NCBI GenBank assembly: GCA_018648265.1
Contig: JABGRN010000015.1
Location: 1 to 64,000, forward strand
Length of the DNA stretch: 64,000 nucleotides
From: Prolixibacteraceae bacterium
GTDB taxonomy: Bacteria; Bacteroidota; Bacteroidia; Bacteroidales; Prolixibacteraceae
Direction of reading: 5' to 3'
A model generated the notes under the pieces. It had not been told where the DNA came from and did not search any database. It saw nothing but the letters and a program-made list of their open reading frames with translations. Position numbers and translations under genes: made by a program. This document shows positions 8,765-18,591 of this stretch, piece after piece (positions within the stretch are counted from its first letter, which is position 1; each line of letters starts with the position of its first letter).

Positions 8765-10156
8765 ATGAAAACTCATTTACTATTTATCTCTATTTTAATC
8801 CTCACCATTCTTTCATGCACTCAACAGCAAAAAGAACCCATCACAATCGACGAAACTTCCAACACCGAATCAATCACCCAAACCATAAAAATAGACAGCG
8901 TTTGGGCAGGGCATCCTGTTGGATTCTGTTTATTTACGCATGAAAACCGGCAATACATTGCTTATTACAATGCTAATCGGAATATGGTTGTTGGACAGCG
9001 AAATCTGGATGAAGAGAATTTTCAGCTTCATATTATGCCACCAACTTCAAGAGAAACGGCTGGTGGTACAAGTACTGTTTTGGGTTGGGACAGTCATAAT
9101 TCGGTAACAATAGGAATCGATAAAGAAGGTTATATCCATCTTTCCGGAAATGTTCATGTGCACCCGCTGACCTATTTCCGAAGCACCAAACCCAACGACA
9201 TTTCAACTTTAGAACAAGTTTTTGAAATGGTGGGGACTGAAGAAAAAAGGACAACCTACCCGCATTTTATGTTGACAAAAGAAGGCGAAATGTTGTACCA
9301 TTATCGAGATGGTGGCAGCGGAAACGGAAATGAAATTTATAACATATATTCCTGTGAAACTAAAAAATGGTTGCGGATGTTGGATGTTCCTTTAACCGAC
9401 GGGCAAGGTTTAATGAACGCTTATCAAACACAGCCAACTCTTTTGAAAGATGGTTGGTACCACATGTATTGGGTATGGCGCGATACACCCGATTGTTCAA
9501 CCAACCACGATTTATCGTACATGAAAAGTCCTGACCTGAAAAACTGGTTTAATGTTTTTGGAGAACAAATAAAAATGCCCGCAACTTTAGATGAAAAAAC
9601 ACTAATTGTTGATCCAATTCCTCCAAAAGGTGGCATAATTAACCTGGAGGCAAAAATGGTATTGGATGTAAAAAATAATCCGGTTTTTGCTTACCACAAA
9701 TACGATTCTGCAGGTAACCTTCAGTTTTTTACCGCTCAAATTCAAAATGAAAAGTGGCTTTACAAGCAAATAACAAATTGGGATTATCGTTGGGAATTCT
9801 CAGGAAACGGAAGTATAAATAGCGAAGTCAGAATTAAAGGATTCCAAAAAAGAACGGATGGGAATTACGAAGTGGATTACTGGCATATAAAATACGGCAA
9901 CGGTACAATTTTGTTAAACGAAAAATTTGAGAGTTTTGGTAAAGTTTTAAAACCGGAACCTTTTGGTACAGATTTGAAAATTGAAGGAACGTTCCCTGGC
10001 CTGGAAGTTCGAAGTTCCGGAGATATTGGAAATGCTGAGGATGAAAATTCACGTTACATTTTAAAATGGGAAACCATTAATCGTAATCGTGACCGACCAC
10101 GCGAAAAGCCGTGGCCAGAATCCAGTCAGATGTATTTATATCGACTAAAAAAGTAA
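8765..10156 (+). CDS. BNR_4-domain beta-propeller lyase lipoprotein (PL24/PL25-like)
   Basis: A predicted lipoprotein (lipobox TILSC, about residue 18) with a BNR_4-type seven-bladed beta-propeller. The start at 8765 gives a good signal peptide; the upstream in-frame ATG lies in the hairpin element. The motifs GWDSHNSVTIGID and GNVHVHPLTYFRS put two His 20 residues apart, followed by LYHYRDGGSGNGN about 65 residues after the first. From memory, PL25 ulvan lyase uses His123, His143, Tyr188 and Arg204, an almost identical layout. The fold call is firm; ulvan-lyase activity is an inference, because BNR_4 proteins also occur in other acidic-polysaccharide loci. Four bases separate it from the GH88 gene, so the two are probably translated from one message. 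Confidence 0.75.
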   Translation: MKTHLLFISILILTILSCTQQQKEPITIDETSNTESITQTIKIDSVWAGHPVGFCLFTHENRQYIAYYNANRNMVVGQRNLDEENFQLHIMPPTSRETAGGTSTVLGWDSHNSVTIGIDKEGYIHLSGNVHVHPLTYFRSTKPNDISTLEQVFEMVGTEEKRTTYPHFMLTKEGEMLYHYRDGGSGNGNEIYNIYSCETKKWLRMLDVPLTDGQGLMNAYQTQPTLLKDGWYHMYWVWRDTPDCSTNHDLSYMKSPDLKNWFNVFGEQIKMPATLDEKTLIVDPIPPKGGIINLEAKMVLDVKNNPVFAYHKYDSAGNLQFFTAQIQNEKWLYKQITNWDYRWEFSGNGSINSEVRIKGFQKRTDGNYEVDYWHIKYGNGTILLNEKFESFGKVLKPEPFGTDLKIEGTFPGLEVRSSGDIGNAEDENSRYILKWETINRNRDRPREKPWPESSQMYLYRLKK

Positions 10157-10160
10157 CAAA

Positions 10161-11378
10161 ATGAAATTTTTTTTAAAGCTGTTTGGAATCTTTCTTCTGG
10201 CAATAATATTTAATTTTTGTCAAAATAAGCCACAATCCGAAAAACCGGATTTTGTAAAAGAAAATATCGATTTTGCAGTTGAACAGTATTCATTTCAGAC
10301 TGCAGCGATTGAAGATTCAGGGAAAGTACTCAATCCTAGAAATTTTATCGATGGCAAAATCAAATATATAAAACCGCAGGATTGGACGTCAGGATTTTTC
10401 CCGGGTAGTATGTGGTATATGTATGAATTAACCGGCGATGAAAAGTGGAGGAATTTTAGTGAAAAATATACTGAAGCACTGCAGGAAATTCAATTCCTTA
10501 CCTGGCATCATGATGTAGGTTTTATGGTAGGGTGCAGTTATGGAAATGGTTTTAGAATTACCGGCAAAAAAGATTATGAGAACGTTATGATTCAAACAGC
10601 AAAATCTTTGTCAACTCGTTTTAAACCTGTAGCAGGAATTACCCAGTCGTGGAATGTTGATCGTGGCTGGCAGTCGGAAAGAGGCTGGGAATGTCCGGTA
10701 ATTATTGATAATATGATGAATCTGGAACTTTTATTTAAAGCAACGGAACTTTCGGGCGATTCAACTTTTTATAACATTGCTGTTACTCATGCGAACAATA
10801 CCATAAAAAATCATTTTCGCGCAGATTACAGTACATGGCATGTTATCGATTATAGTCTTGAAGATGGTTCGGTTCGTCACAAACACACAGCACAGGGATT
10901 TGCACACGAATCTACCTGGGCTCGTGGACAATCGTGGGCAATTTATGGATTTACCGTGGCTTATCGGGCAACCGGAAATATAAAGTATCTGGAACAGGCT
11001 CAAAAAGCTTTTGAATTTGTTGCCACACATCCAAATCTTCCTAAAGATGGAATACCCTACTGGGATTACAATGCGCCAAATATTCCCAATGGACTGCGCG
11101 ATGTTTCATCAGCCGCAATTATGGCTTCTGCATTATATGAAATGTCAACCTTTTCAGAAAACAATGATTATAAAAATTGGGCTGATAAAATCATAAATTC
11201 GCTTGCAAGCGATAAATACAGAGCTAAAGTTGGTGAAAATGGATTTTTCCTTTTAATGCATTCTGTTGGAAGTATCCCACACAAGGCAGAGATTGATGTT
11301 CCGATAAATTATGCTGACTATTATTTTTTGGAGGCATTAAAACGAAAGTCAGAACTGGAAGACAGAAGGTTGTACTAA
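10161..11378 (+). CDS. GH88 unsaturated glucuronyl hydrolase lipoprotein
   Basis: Hydrolyses the 4,5-unsaturated uronic acid left at the non-reducing end of oligosaccharides made by lyases. The N-terminus is a lipoprotein signal (FNFC near residue 20). The (alpha/alpha)6 barrel carries the family's two aspartates in recognisable motifs: HHDVGFM (D118) and IIDNMMNLELLF (D183), equivalent to D88 and D149 of Bacillus UGL. Other conserved runs include DWTSGFFPGSMWYMYE near 74-89, HESTWARGQSWAIYG, and DVSSAAIMASALYEM. The 405-residue length is normal for the family. It links the surrounding lyases to monosaccharide release. GH105 is a related alternative, but these motifs fit GH88. Confidence 0.92.
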   Translation: MKFFLKLFGIFLLAIIFNFCQNKPQSEKPDFVKENIDFAVEQYSFQTAAIEDSGKVLNPRNFIDGKIKYIKPQDWTSGFFPGSMWYMYELTGDEKWRNFSEKYTEALQEIQFLTWHHDVGFMVGCSYGNGFRITGKKDYENVMIQTAKSLSTRFKPVAGITQSWNVDRGWQSERGWECPVIIDNMMNLELLFKATELSGDSTFYNIAVTHANNTIKNHFRADYSTWHVIDYSLEDGSVRHKHTAQGFAHESTWARGQSWAIYGFTVAYRATGNIKYLEQAQKAFEFVATHPNLPKDGIPYWDYNAPNIPNGLRDVSSAAIMASALYEMSTFSENNDYKNWADKIINSLASDKYRAKVGENGFFLLMHSVGSIPHKAEIDVPINYADYYFLEALKRKSELEDRRLY

Positions 11379-11427
11379 CCTGGATTTCAAACTTCGGAAT
11401 TATTTTTAAATATTAAAAGATTAGAAA

Positions 11428-13485
11428 ATGAAAAAATATTTGATCCTGTTAATTGTATTTTTTTTGTTGAAATCAGTTGTTCTTCTAGCTCAGCCCGGCT
11501 GGCGCGAAATTACTACTGTTGAAGAAATCTGTTCGGCCTATCCCGAAGTTATGCAAAACATGCTTAATCAGTTTAATCTGGACTACATTGGGTTGGAAAA
11601 AGTAAAAGCTGCCAATGAAAATGGAAATTTGGTAGAAGCATGTAACGAACTTTTATCATATTACAAAAATGGAAATACAGCATCTTTTTTGAGGGTAACA
11701 CAACCTGAGAAATCATCAAAAACAGATGCAAATGCCGATATTACCTTAACGAACGTTTTTATAGTTCAAAATGTAAGGGGTGAAGTAAAGTTTGGTGACG
11801 ACGGCCACCGCGACTGGTATTTTAAAGGACCCAACAACGACCGCGAATGGGCTTGGCTTTCGAACAGGCATTCTCAAATTAGCAATGTTCTGTCAACTTA
11901 CTTCGAAACGGGTAATCCTAAATATGCTGAATACATCGATTTATTTTTACGAGATTTTATTATAAAAAGTATGCCATATCCGGGAGTAAAAAGCAGTACT
12001 TCGGTTTGGAGGGGATTGGAAGTAGCTGCCCGGGCAAAAGTTTGGTCACGAATATTTTATGGCTTATTAAACAGTGAATATTTATCGCCTTCAACACAAT
12101 TATTGATGTTGAGCAGTTTGCCAGACCATGCACATTATAACCGAAATTTTCATGGAGGTAATAATTGGCTGACCATGGAAATATCTGCTTTGGCAACGGT
12201 TGCAACAAACTGGCCAGAATATAAAAAATCGGAAGATTGGTTAGCTTATTCGGTTGAAACAATTAGTGAAAGTATGAAGGGGCAGGTTTATGAAGATGGA
12301 ACGCAAACTGAGCTCACTTCGCATTACCACAATGTGGCAATGCAAAATTTTCACTTATTCAAAGAAATTTGCGACCGTGCAAATTACCCGCTTCCCGATT
12401 TCTTTAACGAAACAATTGAAAAAATGTACAGTTACATTGCTCATGTTATTCGGCCTGACGGAAATAGAATTTTAAATAATGATGGTGACCGGGGGAGTGA
12501 TGTACAGTTAATTCTTCGGGGTGCAGAAACATTTAATAAACCGGAATGGAAGTTTGCTGCAACTAATGGAAATTCAGGGGTAGAGCCCAAAAACGGGCCT
12601 TCTTTTTTTTATCCATGGGCAGGACAGCTAATTTCGCGTAACAACTATTCGAAAGATGCTCATTGGTCGTTTTTCGATGTCGGTCCATGGGGAAGCGGAC
12701 ATCAGCACAACGACAAGCTTCATCTATCAATTTCAGCCTTTGGAAGAGATTTGTTGGTTGATGCCGGTCGCTTTGCTTACACAGGAGAAGTTGCTCAGAA
12801 ATTTCGTGGATATGCCAAAGGAACTCAAGGACATAATTCAGTTTTAATTGATGGAAAAGGGCAAATGCCAGATACGCGTGTGGTGGATGAACCACTTTCA
12901 GAAATTCATTGGAAGATTACTCCGGAGTTTGATTACGCTTGGAATAGTTTCGATAAATACTTCGATGTGGAGGGAGTAAAACACAACCGTACAATGATGT
13001 ATGTCCGTGATGAATTTTGGGTAATAGTTGATAAAATAGAAACTAAAATACCACGTGAAATTAAAACACTTTGGCATTGGCATCCCGATTGCAAAATTGA
13101 GGTTTTGAAAGATGGAATTGTTTCAACCATAAACGACAAGGGGAATTTGAAAGTTATTCCTATTAAGAAATCGACGTGGGTAATTGATGTTATTAAAGGA
13201 CAGGAAGAACCTGAAATTCAAGGTTGGTACAGCGAAGAATACAATAAGTTTGAATCTAACGATGTTGTCATTCATTCCACAAAAATTAAGAGAGATAAAA
13301 CTTTTGTTTGGCTATTGATTCCTTCAGTAAATGAAATATCAGAATTAAAAGCCAAACTTATCTCGGAAAATTCAAAAGAAATAATAGTAAAAATATCGAA
13401 TGAACAAAAAGGAATCTGGCAACTTACTATTCCTTTTTCGAATAGTTATAATGCAAGACTAAATTTTAATTCAATTTCTAAATGA
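11428..13485 (+). CDS. PL12-like heparinase III / heparan-sulfate lyase family protein
   Basis: A secreted lyase with an N-terminal heparinase II/III helical domain (about 25-390) and a C-terminal beta domain (about 395-680). The signal peptide ends VVLLAQ (about residue 22). Catalytic-type residues are N246 in HGGNNWLTMEIS, Y300 in ELTSHYHN and H425/H427 in GSGHQHNDK. The 54-residue Asn-Tyr interval equals that of a structurally known PL12 enzyme (Asn240, Tyr294, His424, recalled from the literature), which is why I favour PL12. It is the last gene of the + strand lyase cluster; a 182-bp gap follows before the convergent lgt gene. Heparan-sulfate-like specificity is inferred from family only. 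Confidence 0.85.
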   Translation: MKKYLILLIVFFLLKSVVLLAQPGWREITTVEEICSAYPEVMQNMLNQFNLDYIGLEKVKAANENGNLVEACNELLSYYKNGNTASFLRVTQPEKSSKTDANADITLTNVFIVQNVRGEVKFGDDGHRDWYFKGPNNDREWAWLSNRHSQISNVLSTYFETGNPKYAEYIDLFLRDFIIKSMPYPGVKSSTSVWRGLEVAARAKVWSRIFYGLLNSEYLSPSTQLLMLSSLPDHAHYNRNFHGGNNWLTMEISALATVATNWPEYKKSEDWLAYSVETISESMKGQVYEDGTQTELTSHYHNVAMQNFHLFKEICDRANYPLPDFFNETIEKMYSYIAHVIRPDGNRILNNDGDRGSDVQLILRGAETFNKPEWKFAATNGNSGVEPKNGPSFFYPWAGQLISRNNYSKDAHWSFFDVGPWGSGHQHNDKLHLSISAFGRDLLVDAGRFAYTGEVAQKFRGYAKGTQGHNSVLIDGKGQMPDTRVVDEPLSEIHWKITPEFDYAWNSFDKYFDVEGVKHNRTMMYVRDEFWVIVDKIETKIPREIKTLWHWHPDCKIEVLKDGIVSTINDKGNLKVIPIKKSTWVIDVIKGQEEPEIQGWYSEEYNKFESNDVVIHSTKIKRDKTFVWLLIPSVNEISELKAKLISENSKEIIVKISNEQKGIWQLTIPFSNSYNARLNFNSISK

Positions 13486-13667
13486 TATTGCTCAAAGCGT
13501 TAAACATCGAAAACTATTTTTTTACAGTCGGCGGGAAACAGGAATATAGATTTTAAACGATTGTTTTAGATAATTTTGGATAACTTAAAATCAATAGTAA
13601 TACCGATTACTATTTAATATGTGGCTACAATTCACTTAGTTTTTAAATTTCCCGACCATGGAATAAA

Positions 13668-14480
13668 TTAATTAGTATATACTTTTTCAGGCCTTCGGAT
13701 TGCCCTTACAACAAAGAAAATCCCCAACAATACAAAAGGAACACTTAGCCACTGTCCCATGTTCAATTGCATGGTTGCTTCAAATGCTTCTTGATCTTCT
13801 TTAATAAATTCGATTAAAAACCGGGCTGAAAATGCTAAAATAAAAAACGTTCCCGTAAATAATCCGGGTTTGTCTTTCGATTTAGTTTTCCAAAACAGGA
13901 ATATTAAAACTCCAAATGTTAGTAAATATGCTAGTGCTTCATAAATTTGGGTTGGATGTTTAGCTACAGTTTCACCATTATTTTCAAAAATAAATCCCCA
14001 TGGCAACGAAGTTTCAATACCGTAAATTTCAGAGTTCATTAAATTTCCCAGCCTAATAAAACCGATTGCCAAAGCAGTTGGAATTACTATTCTATCGAGT
14101 GTCCATAAAATTGTACGTTTGGTAACTACCCTGGAATGAATGTACATGGCAACGATAATTCCGATAGCTCCACCGTGGCTGGCTAATCCACCATGCCAAA
14201 CTTTTAATATTTCTGATGGGTTTTGTGAATAATATTCCCACCCATAAAAGAAAACATGCCCTAAACGAGCCCCAAGAATTGTAGCAATTATTAAATAAAA
14301 GAACAGGCTATCGATCCATTTTTCGCTTACATTTTCCGATTTTAACATACGTTCGGCGACATAGTACCCCGTTAAAAACCCGGAGGCAAAAAGTAAACCA
14401 TACCAACGAATTGACAATGGCCCAAGACTAAATATTTCGGGATTTATATTCCAGTGGATAAAATTCAGAAAGTTTATCAT
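13668..14480 (-). CDS. lgt: Phosphatidylglycerol-prolipoprotein diacylglyceryl transferase
   Basis: Transfers diacylglycerol from phosphatidylglycerol to the lipobox cysteine of prolipoproteins at the inner membrane. The sequence is a polytopic membrane protein with the conserved N-terminal PLSIRWYGLLFASG region and the Lgt signature HGGLASHGGAIG (96-107), followed by FIRLGNLMNSEIYG with the essential Arg/Asn motif near 141-154. Length 270 is typical. It follows secA by 55 bp on the same strand, so the two are probably co-transcribed. Several lipoproteins in this window (SusD proteins, fasciclin proteins, GH88) depend on this step. Confidence 0.97.
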   Translation of the reverse strand: MINFLNFIHWNINPEIFSLGPLSIRWYGLLFASGFLTGYYVAERMLKSENVSEKWIDSLFFYLIIATILGARLGHVFFYGWEYYSQNPSEILKVWHGGLASHGGAIGIIVAMYIHSRVVTKRTILWTLDRIVIPTALAIGFIRLGNLMNSEIYGIETSLPWGFIFENNGETVAKHPTQIYEALAYLLTFGVLIFLFWKTKSKDKPGLFTGTFFILAFSARFLIEFIKEDQEAFEATMQLNMGQWLSVPFVLLGIFFVVRAIRRPEKVYTN

Positions 14481-14535
14481 GTCTTTTATTTTTGGTAAAT
14501 AAGTTTTTTAATAATTTTATTTGATTCTTAACTTT

Positions 14536-17500
14536 TTATGCCCCACCTCTGCCGTGACATTGTTTGAATTTTTTACCGCTTCCACATGGACAAGGTTCGT
14601 TGCGGCCTACTTTTTTTTCTACTTTAACAGGTTGGGGCCTCGAACGTTCTTGTGTTTGTGTATTAGCTCCATCCATTGGATTTTCTGCTCCCGGTAATTC
14701 TGATTTTTGAGTTTTATATCGGCTCATATCTGTCCTTCTTCTTGTTTCAGCCTCCTTCACCTGATCAGGATTCTGAATTGGGATTTGGCCTTTCATTAAG
14801 GTAGAGACCACATCTTTATTTACCTTGCTAACCATTACTTTAAAAAGATTAAACGACTCGAATTTGTAGATAAGCAAAGGATCTTTTTGCTCGTAAGAGG
14901 CGTTTTGTACCGACTGTTTCAAATCGTCCATTTCACGCAGTTGTTCTTTCCACGATTCGTCGATGGTGCTTAAAACAATTTGCTTTTGGTACGATTTAAC
15001 AAGTTCTTTCCCTTTGTTCTGGTATGCTTTTTCAAGGTTGCAAATTATTTGGAACATTCGTTTGCCATCGGTAATTGGCACTACAATATTTTTGTAAACT
15101 TTCGATTTTGTTTCATAAACATTTTTAATAACCGGAAAAGCTTGTTTCGAAATGGTTTCTACTTTCCGCTTATACCCGCTTATCATTTTTTCATATATTT
15201 TCTCAGATATTCCAGCGGGATTCATTCTTTTAAAATCCTCTTCTGTAACAGGTAATTCTAACGAAAGCAGCCGCATCAATTCCATGTTAAAGTCTTCGAA
15301 CAAATCAGATCCGTGGTATTCATTTACCAATTCTTCTACCGAATCGTACATCATATTCAAAACATCAACTTCAAGCCTTTCGCCAAACAGAGCGTGTTTT
15401 CGTTTTTTGTAAATAACTTCGCGTTGCGAGTTCATTACATCATCGTATTCCAGCAGGCGTTTTCTAATTCCAAAGTTATTCTCCTCTACTTTTTTCTGGG
15501 CCCTTTCAATCGATTTTGAAATCATAGAGTGCTGAATTACTTCACCATCTTTTAACCCCAATCTATCCATAACCCCCGAAATACGGTCGGAACCAAATAA
15601 ACGCATCAAATCGTCTTCGAGGGAGACATAAAATTGAGAAGAACCAGGATCTCCCTGCCGTCCGGCTCGTCCACGTAACTGACGGTCAACACGCCTCGAA
15701 TCATGCCTTTCGGTACCAATAATTGCCAAACCCCCGGCTTTTACAACTTCTACAGAAAGTTTAATGTCGGTACCACGGCCTGCCATATTGGTTGCAATTG
15801 TAACCATGCCTGCCCTTCCTGCTTCGGCAACTATTTCAGCTTCGCGGGCATGCATTTTGGCATTTAAAACATTATGTTTTATCCCCCTTATTTTCAACAT
15901 CCGGCTCAGGAGTTCTGATATTTCAACCGAAGTGGTACCAACTAAAACAGGTCGGCTTTGTTTATTTAAGATTACAATTTCATCTATTGCTGCATTGTAT
16001 TTTTCGCGCTTGGTTTTATACACCAAATCTTCCCGATCGTTTCGTACAATTGGCCGATTGGTCGGTACAACAACAACCTCTAATTTATAGATATCCCACA
16101 ATTCGCCAGCCTCAGTTTCGGCAGTACCAGTCATACCTGCCAGTTTGTTGTACATCCTGAAATAATTCTGGAGTGTAATAGTTGCAAATGTTTGGGTGGC
16201 AGCTTCTACTTTCACCCTCTCTTTTGCTTCAATGGCCTGATGTAATCCATCGGAATAACGACGCCCTTCCATAATTCGGCCGGTTTGCTCATCAACAATT
16301 TTAACTTTATTATCGATAACAACGTATTCCACATCTTTTTCGAACATGGTGTACGCTTTAAACAACTGATTGATGGTATGAACGCGTTCCGATTTAATGG
16401 AATAATCCTGGAGTAATTTATCTTTTTTCGATTGCAATTCTTCTTGTGAAAGCCCAGAATTTTCCATATCGGCCATTTTCCCACCTATGTCAGGCAACAC
16501 AAAAAATTCAGAATCATCTAATCCCGCAGAAATTAAATCAATTCCCTTGTCGGTCAATTCTACCGAATTCTGAGCTTCTTCGATAATAAAATAAAGAGGA
16601 TCGGTAACTACATGCATATTTTTACTATTCTCCTGCATGTAAAAATTTTCTGTTTTTTGCATGAGTGCTTTCATGCCTTCTTCGCTCAGGAATTTTATTA
16701 TCGATTTATTTTTAGGTAATCCTTTATGTGATCTGAGAAGTAACAAAGCACCTTCTTTTTTCTCATCGGCAGTTGCATCTTCTTTTGAAAGTATTCGTTT
16801 GGCGTCGATAAAAATGTGGTTGACCAAATCCCGCTGGGCCTTGAACAATTTTTCCACATAACTTTTCATCTGTTCAAACTGCTGGTTATCGCCTTTTGGG
16901 ACCGGACCGGAAATAATAAGGGGTGTTCGGGCATCGTCAACTAAAACAGAATCAACCTCATCAACAATTGCGTATTGATGTTTCCGCTGTACCAAATCTT
17001 CGGGATTAATGGCCATGTTATCGCGCAGGTAATCGAACCCAAATTCGTTATTTGTGCCGAAAGTAATATCTGCATTGTAAGCATTTCTACGGCTTTCTGA
17101 ATTGGGCTGGTGTTTGTCGATGCAATCGACCGAAAGGCCATGAAATTCGTAAATCGGCCCCATCCATTCGGCATCTCGTTTCGAAAGGTAATCGTTGACA
17201 GTAACAATATGTACCCCACGTTTTGTGAGTGCATTTAAAAATACCGGTAAAGTTGCTACCAATGTTTTACCTTCTCCGGTTGCCATCTCTGCAATTCTGC
17301 CATCGTGAAGGACAACACCCCCAATTAGCTGCACATCGTAATGAACCATGTTCCAGGTAATTTCGTTACCGCCGGCCATCCATTTGTTTTTCCAAAAAGC
17401 TTTTTCACCTTTAATGTAAATACTATCGCGATTGGCCGCAAGGTTTTTGTCAAAATCGTTGGCACTTACTTCAATGGTTTCATTTTCAAAAAACCTTCGC

Positions 17501-17856
17501 GCAGTTTCTTTAATAACAGCAAAAGCAGCAGGAAGTATTTCATTTAAAACTTCTTCCAGTTTAGCAACAATCCGATCTTCAAGTTTGTCGATTTGCGCAT
17601 ACAGTTTTTCACTTTCCTGAATATCAGCTTCCTCAACCTGTTCCTTTATTGAAGCAATTTCGTCTTCTTCAGGTTTAATCCTATTGCTGATAATATTCTT
17701 TAATTTTTCTGATTCTTCTCTTAAACCGTCATTCGAAAGCTGTACAATACGATTGTACTCTTCCTTAATTTTTTCAACTATTGGTGAAGTCTCTTTTATA
17801 TCCCGTTCCGATTTATTTCCGAGAATTTTCCCCAGTATTTTATTTACGAAAGCCAT
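14536..17856 (-). CDS. secA: Preprotein translocase ATPase SecA
   Basis: The motor ATPase that drives Sec-dependent export through SecYEG. Seen in the sequence: Walker [15 protein letters not shown] (about 190-203), [16 protein letters not shown] (DEAD-motor domain), [17 protein letters not shown], the second motor motif [14 protein letters not shown], a helical scaffold, and a C-terminal zinc-binding SEC-C motif [14 protein letters not shown]. At 1106 residues it is about 200 longer than the E. coli protein, with insertions usual for Bacteroidota (around 60-130 and 345-450). The start at 17856 ([10 protein letters not shown]) is well supported, and a TAnnTTTG box lies 37 bp upstream. Confidence 0.98.
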   Translation of the reverse strand: MAFVNKILGKILGNKSERDIKETSPIVEKIKEEYNRIVQLSNDGLREESEKLKNIISNRIKPEEDEIASIKEQVEEADIQESEKLYAQIDKLEDRIVAKLEEVLNEILPAAFAVIKETARRFFENETIEVSANDFDKNLAANRDSIYIKGEKAFWKNKWMAGGNEITWNMVHYDVQLIGGVVLHDGRIAEMATGEGKTLVATLPVFLNALTKRGVHIVTVNDYLSKRDAEWMGPIYEFHGLSVDCIDKHQPNSESRRNAYNADITFGTNNEFGFDYLRDNMAINPEDLVQRKHQYAIVDEVDSVLVDDARTPLIISGPVPKGDNQQFEQMKSYVEKLFKAQRDLVNHIFIDAKRILSKEDATADEKKEGALLLLRSHKGLPKNKSIIKFLSEEGMKALMQKTENFYMQENSKNMHVVTDPLYFIIEEAQNSVELTDKGIDLISAGLDDSEFFVLPDIGGKMADMENSGLSQEELQSKKDKLLQDYSIKSERVHTINQLFKAYTMFEKDVEYVVIDNKVKIVDEQTGRIMEGRRYSDGLHQAIEAKERVKVEAATQTFATITLQNYFRMYNKLAGMTGTAETEAGELWDIYKLEVVVVPTNRPIVRNDREDLVYKTKREKYNAAIDEIVILNKQSRPVLVGTTSVEISELLSRMLKIRGIKHNVLNAKMHAREAEIVAEAGRAGMVTIATNMAGRGTDIKLSVEVVKAGGLAIIGTERHDSRRVDRQLRGRAGRQGDPGSSQFYVSLEDDLMRLFGSDRISGVMDRLGLKDGEVIQHSMISKSIERAQKKVEENNFGIRKRLLEYDDVMNSQREVIYKKRKHALFGERLEVDVLNMMYDSVEELVNEYHGSDLFEDFNMELMRLLSLELPVTEEDFKRMNPAGISEKIYEKMISGYKRKVETISKQAFPVIKNVYETKSKVYKNIVVPITDGKRMFQIICNLEKAYQNKGKELVKSYQKQIVLSTIDESWKEQLREMDDLKQSVQNASYEQKDPLLIYKFESFNLFKVMVSKVNKDVVSTLMKGQIPIQNPDQVKEAETRRRTDMSRYKTQKSELPGAENPMDGANTQTQERSRPQPVKVEKKVGRNEPCPCGSGKKFKQCHGRGGA

Positions 17857-17892
17857 TTTTAAAATTTATTATTTCAATTAATAAAGCCGGTG

Positions 17893-17900
17893 CAAATGTA
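17893..17900 (-). promoter_or_regulatory. Candidate -7 element for secA-lgt
   Basis: Read on the minus strand this is TACATTTG, an exact match to the Bacteroidota -7 consensus TAnnTTTG. It lies 37 bp before the secA start, implying a leader of about 30 nt. No good TTTG sits at the ideal -33 spacing; the nearest is at 17928-17931. Confidence 0.4.
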
Positions 17901-18521
17901 ACTAAATGAACAGGCTTAAAAAACTATCAAATCACATTTATAATAATTGTGCCAAAGCCCGATTTTAAAAATTGTCAGGTCATATTTTCCGGGTTAAGGT
18001 AATTTTGCGTCAAAAAGCAAAAAATAATCATCATCATATTCTTCAAATATCGATTTTTTGTGCATTTTACAAATAGGAAAATAACATGTAAAAACCTAAT
18101 CCAGATATACTGGAAAAGACAAATCTCAAAAAACAAATAAGTTCCAATTTTTTAAATATTCAAATTCTAAACTATTCCTTATTATGTTTCAAGCAATTTG
18201 TAATTTTGATATTGATTTTTGTGATTTATTTGTAATTTGATAATTTTTATTTGTTATTTTCTGCAAAAAAGCGCACGAATATTATTGATAAGCGCCTAAT
18301 TGTAATTTATACAGAGTAGGTTACAATGTTTTTTCAAATAAACCCTAATTTGTCTGATTTAACTCTGATTAAATAATTGCCTGCAAGAAACTTATGGAAT
18401 GGTTAAAAAATCTTGTAAATTCAAATAATTCAATACAATTTAAATTGAAGTGTTTTAGCAATGATGCATGATTTTTTATACATTTGAATGAAAAATTTCA
18501 CTCTTAATGTTGTCATATTTA

Positions 18522-18551
18522 TTTGCAATCGTAAAATAATCTACATATTTG
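18522..18551 (+). promoter_or_regulatory. Candidate promoter of the lamin-tail-domain protein gene
   Basis: TTTG at 18522-18525 and CATATTTG at 18544-18551 (one mismatch to TAnnTTTG) are 18 bp apart, close to the Bacteroidota -33/-7 layout, and lie 40 bp before the start codon. Confidence 0.35.
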
Positions 18552-18591
18552 TTTTAGAAAGTTACTAAAATTAACATTAAACTTAAGTACT

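Larger units (their letters stand above)
17857..18591. other. Divergent intergenic region, 735 bp
   Basis: No gene is visible in this very AT-rich stretch between divergent secA and the lamin-tail-domain protein. It holds a candidate secA promoter near its left end and a candidate promoter near its right end. The remainder shows no clear repeat or RNA structure, though a long 5' leader for either gene is possible. Confidence 0.6.
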
